A stretch of 36,522 nucleotides of DNA, taken from positions 1 to 36,522 of the forward strand of contig JAHELP010000008.1 of assembly GCA_024644105.1 (NCBI GenBank), read 5' to 3'. The notes beneath the pieces are model-generated. The model was given only the letters and a program-made list of their open reading frames with translations, made no database searches and was not told where the DNA came from. A program made the position numbers and the translations under genes. Within the stretch, counting starts at the first letter, position 1, and every line of letters begins with the position of its first letter. Of this stretch, positions 32,129-36,522 are shown one piece after another. The DNA comes from Candidatus Nitrosopumilus sp. (GTDB lineage Archaea > Thermoproteota > Nitrososphaeria > Nitrososphaerales > Nitrosopumilaceae).

Positions 32129-32892
32129 TAATTTTGGCAAAGAACTTTACACCTCATAGAATTGCATTTTATATTGGAATAGTTGTAGTATGGCAAATTG
32201 TTGCTATGACTGGAGTATGGCCTGATAACATATTTCCATCTCCATATGAAGTTGCTGAAGATTTAGCTTATGGCGCAGCTGATGGTGGTTTGCTATATGG
32301 AATTGCAACTAGTATGTGGAGACTTGGTATTGGATTGGCAATTGCAATTGGTGGTGGAATAATACTTGGAATATTTATGGCAAGAGTTGAAGTAATCAAT
32401 CAAACTGTAGGTTCCTTAGTATTGGGATTACAATCAATTCCATCAATTGCTTGGGTACCATTGGCAATACTTTGGTTTGGATTAACAGATGGTGGAATAA
32501 TTTTTGTTACTGCAATTGGAGCAATTTTTGCAGTTACAATTAACACCTATACTGGAGTGAAAAATATCAATCCACATTTTATTGAGGCTGCAAGAAATAT
32601 GGGTGCAAAGGGAAGTCAGTTGATTACTGCGGTGTTAATTCCTGCAGCATTCCCATACATGATTTCTGGCTTTAAACAAGGCTGGGCCTTTGCCTGGAGA
32701 GGAGTTATTGGTGCAGAAATCTTGTTCTCCTTCCTAGGATTGGGATTCCTACTCAATGCTGGCCGTTCTCTAAACGATGTGTCTCAAGTAATTGGAATTA
32801 TGATTGTAATAATGGCAATTGGTTTGGTAGTTGATGGTGTAATTTTCAAGAGACTTGAAAACAAAGTAATGTCTCGTTGGGGATTAAGATAG
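32125..32892 (+). CDS. ABC transporter permease (SsuC/TauC-like)
   Basis: A 255-residue inner-membrane permease with about six membrane helices. The cytoplasmic coupling motif EAARNMGAKGSQLITAVLIPAAFP is the EAA loop of binding-protein-dependent transporters, and SIPSIAWVPLAILWFGL is highly typical of the sulfonate/nitrate/taurine group. The start is GTG, overlapping the ATPase stop as GTGA. It ends five bases before the convergent MFS gene. As for the binding protein, the substrate is not known. Confidence 0.93.
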   Translation: MIILAKNFTPHRIAFYIGIVVVWQIVAMTGVWPDNIFPSPYEVAEDLAYGAADGGLLYGIATSMWRLGIGLAIAIGGGIILGIFMARVEVINQTVGSLVLGLQSIPSIAWVPLAILWFGLTDGGIIFVTAIGAIFAVTINTYTGVKNINPHFIEAARNMGAKGSQLITAVLIPAAFPYMISGFKQGWAFAWRGVIGAEILFSFLGLGFLLNAGRSLNDVSQVIGIMIVIMAIGLVVDGVIFKRLENKVMSRWGLR

Positions 32893-32897
32893 AAAAT

Positions 32898-33998
32898 CTA
32901 TTTTTTAATTTTCAATGATACTATAAATGCGCAAATAATTATTACAATTGCAAAATACATTACGGCAACATAATCAAATGCAAATGCAATAGCACCTGCA
33001 ACTACTGGACCAATCACTGTTGCAATAGATAAAGTTGAACTAAATATTCCCGTTGATGTTGAACGAGGGTTGTTCTCCATCAAGTGAAAGTTTCCACCAA
33101 TGAACAAAAATGCCCACGTTGCTCCAACTAGAGCCATAAACGGCATTGCCATCCACCATTCTGTAACTAGAGATAAACCTACAAAAACAAATGTTGTACA
33201 TCCAATTCCAATTTTAAATTTTGTTACATTGGAAAGATGAATTTTACTTGCCATTACATTCATCAAAATAAATGCTGTCAGTGTATTTGCTACATACACT
33301 ATTGAAATATGATATAATTCTCCACCTAATTTTTCTACAATCATTATTGGAAGAATAACCCATACTGCTGCTGCACCAATATGTCTTAGTAATAATGATA
33401 AAAATAGAAATTTATTTTTTGAAATTACTTTTTTCGTAGTACCTGGAGTTATCTCTTTTACTTGTTCAGGATTTGGAAGTTTAATTGTAAATAATAAACC
33501 AATCAAAAACGAGGCTGCACTTAATATGAAAATTAACTTTAGATCATTTGCAATTCCTGCTGCTGCAATTCCTGCAAGCCATCCTAAGGCATGAAATGAG
33601 ATTACTGTTGCGGCTCTCTTTTTGTCAATATTTGCCTCATAGGTATATGCAATCATTGCAGGAATCATGATTCCACTTGCAACACCAGCTGCTATTCTTA
33701 CCAAGAAAAACATACCAAGATCATCTGCAAAATAATGTAATCCAAATGCTATGGCGCATCCAATGAAACCTATTCTGATGAATTTGAGCCTGGTTCCTTT
33801 CTTATCTGAGTGTCTTCCGAAATAGATTTCAGATATAATCTGAGCAAAACTAAATGATGCCACTAGTAGTCCAATTTCAAAGATAGATTCTGTGACTCCC
33901 TTTGCAATAATAGGCATGAAAACAAAGATTATCGAAATTCCAGCATGTTGAAAGAATGTAGCACTACGAACTAGATTGTTAACCTGAGACTTTTGCAT
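32898..33998 (-). CDS. Major facilitator superfamily transporter
   Basis: A 366-residue membrane protein, consistent with 12 helices. YFGRHSDKKGTRLKFIRIG is motif A between helices 2 and 3; VRIAAGVASGIMIPAMIAY and a repeat-like second half follow. The loop about residues 185-205 (PNPEQVKEITPGTTKK) is the central cytoplasmic linker. The substrate is unknown. It is convergent with the ABC operon and divergent from metH. It is a different MFS subtype from the one at 7223; I see no close similarity beyond the fold. Confidence 0.9.
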   Translation of the reverse strand: MQKSQVNNLVRSATFFQHAGISIIFVFMPIIAKGVTESIFEIGLLVASFSFAQIISEIYFGRHSDKKGTRLKFIRIGFIGCAIAFGLHYFADDLGMFFLVRIAAGVASGIMIPAMIAYTYEANIDKKRAATVISFHALGWLAGIAAAGIANDLKLIFILSAASFLIGLLFTIKLPNPEQVKEITPGTTKKVISKNKFLFLSLLLRHIGAAAVWVILPIMIVEKLGGELYHISIVYVANTLTAFILMNVMASKIHLSNVTKFKIGIGCTTFVFVGLSLVTEWWMAMPFMALVGATWAFLFIGGNFHLMENNPRSTSTGIFSSTLSIATVIGPVVAGAIAFAFDYVAVMYFAIVIIICAFIVSLKIKK

Positions 33999-34076
33999 AA
34001 ATATACATAAAATTAACTTGCACCTAATTTCAACATACGTATCACCTCTACAATTCTTTGTGGATTTTTCTGAAAA

Positions 34077-34086
34077 GAGTTAAACT
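34077..34086 (+). promoter_or_regulatory. TATA-like element for the first metH gene
   Basis: GAGTTAAACT is centred about 29 bases before ATG 34111, favouring that start over GTG 34087. Confidence 0.4.
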
Positions 34087-34110
34087 GTGTTGGAATATTT
34101 TGAAATTAGT

Positions 34111-35073
34111 ATGACAGAGAAAGAACCATTTCTTGATGCAATGAAAAATCGTATCTTATTGTTTGATGGTGCTATGGGAACTGAAATCCAGAGACATGAC
34201 CCAAAACCTGAAGACTTTCCTAATAATCAAGATGGTTTTAATGATGGCTTAGTAATTACACACCCTGAATGGATTAAACAAATTCACAGAAATTATTTAG
34301 ATGCTGGTGCTGATTGCATTGAAACAAATTCTTTTGGTTCAAATAAAATTAAACTTGATGAATATGGTTTTGGAGATCAAACCATTGAATTTAATAAAAA
34401 AATTGCAACACTTGCATCCGAAGTTTGTGCAGAATATTCTGATAAACCAAGATATGTGATTGGTTCAATGGGTCCAACTGGATACCTTCCAAGTTCTAAT
34501 GATCCAGATTTGGGTCAAAAACCTCTTGATGAAATACGTGAAGCATTTGAATTACAAGCTGAGGGATTGATTCTTGGTGGAGTTGATGCACTACTAATTG
34601 AAACAAGTCAAGACATTCTCGAAGTAAAATTAGTTATTGAGGCTTGTCATAACGCTAGAAAAAAAACAGGTAAAAAAATTCCAATTATTGCAAATACTAC
34701 TTTGGATCAATATGGAAAAATGTTACTTGGAACAAATATCCAAGCTGCATACACTACTGTCTCTGATATGGGTATTGATGTATTTGGATTGAATTGTTCA
34801 ACTGGTCCAATTGAGATGACTCCTAGTGTTCAATGGCTTGATGAACAAAATGAACATAATGTGCTAGTCGTTCCAAATGCTGGTATGCCTGAAAATGATG
34901 GTGGTCAAGCAGTTTACAAGATGACTCCTGAAAAAATGGGTAAGGCATTGGGAGATTTTCTTAATGATTACAAAAAAGTTCGAATCATTGGCGGTTGTTG
35001 TGGGACAAATCCTGAACACATCAAGGCTTTGAGGAAAGTAATTGACGAAAAAGCCAACTCTATCGAGGGTTAA
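34111..35073 (+). CDS. metH: Methionine synthase, homocysteine-binding half (split MetH)
   Basis: About 320 residues, matching only the N-terminal homocysteine-binding domain of cobalamin-dependent methionine synthase. ILLFDGAMGTEIQ is the barrel start; CIETNSFGSN, FGLNCSTGP and IIGGCCGTNPEH supply the three zinc-binding cysteines that activate homocysteine. The folate, cobalamin and reactivation domains are missing here, but most follow in the next gene 32 bases later. The track starts at GTG 34087; ATG 34111 (MTEKEPF) matches the family and the TATA spacing. BHMT-like stand-alone methyltransferases are the alternative reading, disfavoured by the neighbour. Confidence 0.92.
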   Translation: MTEKEPFLDAMKNRILLFDGAMGTEIQRHDPKPEDFPNNQDGFNDGLVITHPEWIKQIHRNYLDAGADCIETNSFGSNKIKLDEYGFGDQTIEFNKKIATLASEVCAEYSDKPRYVIGSMGPTGYLPSSNDPDLGQKPLDEIREAFELQAEGLILGGVDALLIETSQDILEVKLVIEACHNARKKTGKKIPIIANTTLDQYGKMLLGTNIQAAYTTVSDMGIDVFGLNCSTGPIEMTPSVQWLDEQNEHNVLVVPNAGMPENDGGQAVYKMTPEKMGKALGDFLNDYKKVRIIGGCCGTNPEHIKALRKVIDEKANSIEG

Positions 35074-35105
35074 GTATTTAGAAAAACGGATGTGATTTTA
35101 CAACA

Positions 35106-36522
35106 TTGACAGTTCCAAGAGTAAGTTCAGCATTAAAAGCAGTAGATCTTAAACAAATTCCTGCCCCTTTAATTATTGGTGAGAGAATTAATACTCAGGG
35201 TTCTCGAAAAGCCAAGAAACTAGTCCTTGAAGATGATTTTGATGGTTTAGTTGATTTGGGTAGAATTCAAGTTGAGGATGGAGCTCATTGTCTTGATGTT
35301 TGTGTTGCAACCACTGAACGAGCAGATGAAAAAGAGTTTATGCTAAATTTAGTTAAAAGATTAAGTTTAGAGATAGATGCACCACTTGTAATTGATTCAA
35401 CTGATCCTGAAGTCATAGAAGCTTCAGTAACTCAAATTCCTGGAAGACCAATAATCAATTCAATAAATCTTGAAGGTGATGGTAGTCGCTTTGAAAAATT
35501 AGCTCCTATAATGGCAAAGTATGGCTTACCTGCAATTGCATTGTGTATTGGACCTGAAGGAATGGCAAAAACACCTCAACAAAAAGTTAGCACTGCTGAA
35601 TTACTTTTTGAAACAGGAAAAAAATATGGATTAAAAATTGAGCAATTTATCTTTGATGTTCTTACATTTACTTTGGCAACTGGAGAGGATGAATTCCTTG
35701 ATGCAGGCAAAAATACACTTGAAGGAATTAGATTAGTTAAAGAAAAATTTCCAAATTGTTTCACTACCTTAGGTCTAAGTAACATTAGCTTTGGTCTTTC
35801 ACCCTATGCTAGAAAAATTCTAAATTCTGCATTTTTGTACCATGCAGTAAAGACTGGTCTTGACACTGCAATAGTTAATGCAAAAGAGATAATCCCATAC
35901 AGTGAGATTGATGAGAAAGAGAGAAAACTTGCAGACGATCTAATCTTTAACACACATCCAAATGCCTTATCTGATTTGATTGCCCATTTTGAGAATGCAG
36001 GGCCTCAAAATACTACTGATTCAAAGAAAATTGATGTTGATCCTTCATGGCCTGCAGGCAAACGCGCAAACTTTAGAATTGTAAATAGGCTAAAAGATGG
36101 AATTCAAAATGATGTTGTCTCTGCTATTGCAGAGAAGCTTGAAAAAAGTGACATTGTCAAAGATTCTGAAGGAATTTTGTCCCTTGATTTACCAAAAGAG
36201 TCTACACATGATGGTGCAATTAAAACTCTCAATGAGGATTTACTTCCCGCTATGAAAGAGGTTGGTGACAAATTTGGTGCAGGTGAACTAATCTTACCAT
36301 TTGTTCTAAAATCTGCAGAATGTATGAAAGCAGCAGTTGCAGAATTAGAAAAATATCTAGTTAAAGAAGAGGGTACAAGTAAGGGTGTACTTGTTTTAGG
36401 TACTGTTTATGGTGATGTTCATGACATTGGAAAAAATCTTGTAAAGACTATTTTTCAAAATAATGGATATACCGTTCATGATTTAGGAAAACAGGTTCCA
36501 TTACAAAAATTCCTTGAAAAAA
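35106..36522 (+). CDS. metH: Methionine synthase, pterin- and cobalamin-binding half (split MetH), partial
   Basis: An open frame of 472 codons that runs off the right edge and is absent from the track. The start is TTG 35106 (TVPRVSSALK), since nearby ATG and GTG codons hit stops at once. A pterin-binding barrel begins with PLIIGERINTQGSRK and continues through LVIDSTDPEVIEAS and LGLSNISFGL. The helical cap and the cobalamin-binding domain follow, with GDVHDIGKNL (the Asp-x-His-x-x-Gly that ligates cobalt) near the edge. It should transfer the methyl of methyltetrahydropterin through B12 to homocysteine on the partner protein. Whether the activation domain follows cannot be seen. Confidence 0.92.
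   Translation, partial: MTVPRVSSALKAVDLKQIPAPLIIGERINTQGSRKAKKLVLEDDFDGLVDLGRIQVEDGAHCLDVCVATTERADEKEFMLNLVKRLSLEIDAPLVIDSTDPEVIEASVTQIPGRPIINSINLEGDGSRFEKLAPIMAKYGLPAIALCIGPEGMAKTPQQKVSTAELLFETGKKYGLKIEQFIFDVLTFTLATGEDEFLDAGKNTLEGIRLVKEKFPNCFTTLGLSNISFGLSPYARKILNSAFLYHAVKTGLDTAIVNAKEIIPYSEIDEKERKLADDLIFNTHPNALSDLIAHFENAGPQNTTDSKKIDVDPSWPAGKRANFRIVNRLKDGIQNDVVSAIAEKLEKSDIVKDSEGILSLDLPKESTHDGAIKTLNEDLLPAMKEVGDKFGAGELILPFVLKSAECMKAAVAELEKYLVKEEGTSKGVLVLGTVYGDVHDIGKNLVKTIFQNNGYTVHDLGKQVPLQKFLEK

Overview
The window is archaeal and fits an ammonia-oxidising thaumarchaeon (Nitrososphaerota), most likely a marine Nitrosopumilus-like organism. The support is direct: AT-rich sequence, a proteasome alpha subunit, archaeal DnaG primase, CTP-type riboflavin kinase, diphthine synthase, a eukaryote-like topoisomerase IB (within Archaea a thaumarchaeal marker), LysW-carrier lysine/arginine biosynthesis, and an adjacent ADP-forming acyl-CoA synthetase and enoyl-CoA hydratase pair of the 3-hydroxypropionate/4-hydroxybutyrate carbon-fixation type. 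I see no IS elements, phage genes or CRISPR array, and no gene-free stretch above 300 bases. The genus is inferred from memory of gene content, not from a search.

Layout. 1-436: the 5' end of an unknown gene and an intron-containing elongator tRNA-Met (both minus). 437-6437: topoisomerase IB, a short-chain dehydrogenase, a DUF1998 helicase (minus) and a divergent orphan DNA methyltransferase (plus). 6439-9837: TatA, a short-T-loop PII protein, an MFS transporter coupled to a UbiE/MenG-like methyltransferase, and the proteasome alpha subunit. 9949-12954: a winged-helix regulator, glutamate dehydrogenase, a small Toprim protein, a 46-residue ORF and a class I glutamine amidotransferase. 12997-15912: the carbon-fixation pair. 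15969-19999: a cupredoxin, a winged-helix regulator, an IscA-type protein, DnaG and RibK, and convergent RibL.

20044-30206 (minus) is the centrepiece: two adjacent transcription units for lysine and arginine. The upstream unit reads argG-lysW2-argX-lysY-lysZ-lysJ-lysM. The downstream unit reads lysS-lysW1-lysX-lysK-dphB-ribL. Each unit has its own 55-residue LysW carrier next to its own ATP-grasp ligase, while kinase, reductase, aminotransferase and hydrolase exist once in the window and are probably shared. LysW2 ends in the canonical EDWGE, but LysW1 ends in EDWGQ, lacking the terminal glutamate to which the amino acid is normally attached. This resembles the Gln-ended form of the Pup tag and is the most interesting observation here.

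30339-32892 is a NitT/TauT-type ABC importer, 32898-33998 an MFS transporter, and 34111-36522 a split cobalamin-dependent methionine synthase whose second half runs off the window.

Many first genes have a TATA-like element centred about 25-30 bases before the start codon, which points to leaderless or nearly leaderless transcripts. I used this spacing to revise several starts in the ORF track. Four genes absent from the track are added: the 5' fragment at 1-161, the 46-residue ORF, both LysW genes, plus the open-ended second MetH half.
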